Shown here: positions 5,672 to 5,702 of the stretch, piece after piece | Layout of the letters: each line of letters opens with the position of its first letter | Numbering within the stretch: the stretch's first letter is position 1 | Assembly: GCA_003559755.1 (NCBI GenBank) | Contig: PWKM01000233.1 | Span: 1-5,702, forward strand | DNA length: 5,702 bases | Direction: 5' to 3' | DNA from: Planctomycetota bacterium | GTDB lineage: Bacteria > Planctomycetota > PUPC01 | Notes under the pieces: model-generated | Told to the model about the DNA's origin: nothing | Databases searched by the model: none | What the model saw: the letters and a program-made list of their open reading frames with translations, nothing else | Position numbers and translations under genes: made by a program

Positions 5672-5702
5672 TCAGGGCAGCCAGGATCAAGACAATAACC
5701 AT
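5622..5702 (-). CDS. Short hydrophobic open frame, unrecognised, possibly partial
   Basis: On the minus strand a frame runs from the right edge (ATG at 5702-5700) to TAA at 5624-5622, 26 residues. Residues 2-19 are almost entirely aliphatic (VIVLILAALIIILWLLAC), enough for one membrane helix, and end in LLAC, a lipobox-like string; a short RNYMCCW tail follows. The ATG falls exactly at the window edge, so the frame may extend further upstream or be the end of a longer membrane protein. The N-terminus lacks the positive charge usual in signal peptides, and no RBS can be examined. AT-rich DNA easily encodes hydrophobic residues by chance, so this is a weak call. Confidence 0.2.
   Translation of the reverse strand: MVIVLILAALIIILWLLACRNYMCCW
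5647..5661 (+). repeat. Direct repeat, copy 1 (15 bp)
   Basis: The sequence CAAGCCAATAACCAT recurs at 5688-5702 with one mismatch (14/15 identical). The two copies are 41 bases apart start to start. Confidence 0.6.
5688..5702 (+). repeat. Direct repeat, copy 2 (15 bp, reaches the window edge)
   Basis: CAAGACAATAACCAT differs from copy 1 only at its fifth base. The window ends on the last matching base, so the true length of the repeat is unknown. Confidence 0.6.

Larger units (their letters stand above)
5621..5702. other. AT-rich junction segment at the right edge
   Basis: GC falls to 30 of 82 bases (37%) compared with 56 of 80 (70%) in the 80 bases before it. The upstream reading frame ends within it at TAA 5669-5671. 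It has no recognisable gene family, terminal inverted repeat or transposase, and continues past the window. It could be the edge of a mobile element, a repeat region or a chimeric join. Confidence 0.6.

Noticed and set aside
5636..5672. Two TATAAT hexamers (5636-5641 and 5667-5672) as promoters
   Set aside because: No -35-like hexamer at 16-18 bp upstream of either; such hexamers are expected in AT-rich sequence.
5647..5702. The 15-bp repeats as the start of a CRISPR array
   Set aside because: The 41-base period is shorter than usual repeat plus spacer lengths, only two copies are visible, they are not identical, and no cas gene is present.

Overview
The window is GC-rich (70% GC counted over 5541-5620) and densely coded on the plus strand. 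It holds the 3' end of one gene, three complete genes, and a fourth gene whose 3' end looks cut off. No rRNA, tRNA, CRISPR array or recognisable transposase is visible. The gene set is a uroporphyrinogen-decarboxylase-like protein, a RadC with a cysteine cluster, a CehA/McbA-type PHP hydrolase, a bifunctional-type ArgJ and an exported PcRGLX/YetA-like polysaccharide-lyase-type lipoprotein. With the GC bias, this suggests a Planctomycetota-like bacterium, possibly from a metagenome. That assignment is inference from style and content; there is no marker gene.

Layout: 1-233 is the C-terminal end of a URO-D-like protein. It is followed by a small GC-rich hairpin (234-260) that may be a terminator. 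A near-consensus sigma-70-type promoter (TTGACA, 17 bp, TAGAAT; 318-346) drives radC (374-1411). The PHP metallohydrolase (1489-2583) and argJ (2638-3867) follow on the same strand with gaps of 77 and 54 bases and no clear promoter of their own, so the three may be co-transcribed. A second promoter (3914-3941) precedes the lipoprotein gene (3989-5671).

The parts do not form one obvious pathway. RadC is a DNA-metabolism-associated JAMM protein, ArgJ belongs to arginine biosynthesis, the PHP protein is a predicted cytoplasmic metal-dependent hydrolase, and the lipoprotein is probably an envelope enzyme of pectin or rhamnogalacturonan breakdown. The first three look like a housekeeping-style transcription unit and the last like the start of a separate carbohydrate-use gene.

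The least ordinary part is the right edge. At about 5615-5625 the base composition drops from 70% to 37% GC (30 of 82 bases, 5621-5702), the lyase-like reading frame ends about 50 bases later inside its catalytic-type domain, and a 15-bp sequence recurs 41 bp apart with one mismatch. The minus strand of the same stretch carries a short, very hydrophobic open frame. This looks like a junction with foreign or repetitive DNA (mobile element, repeat array or assembly chimera), but the window stops before it can be identified. A second point of interest is the 125-residue N-terminal extension of RadC, which carries a four-cysteine motif resembling the iron-sulfur loop of EndoIII/MutY glycosylases.
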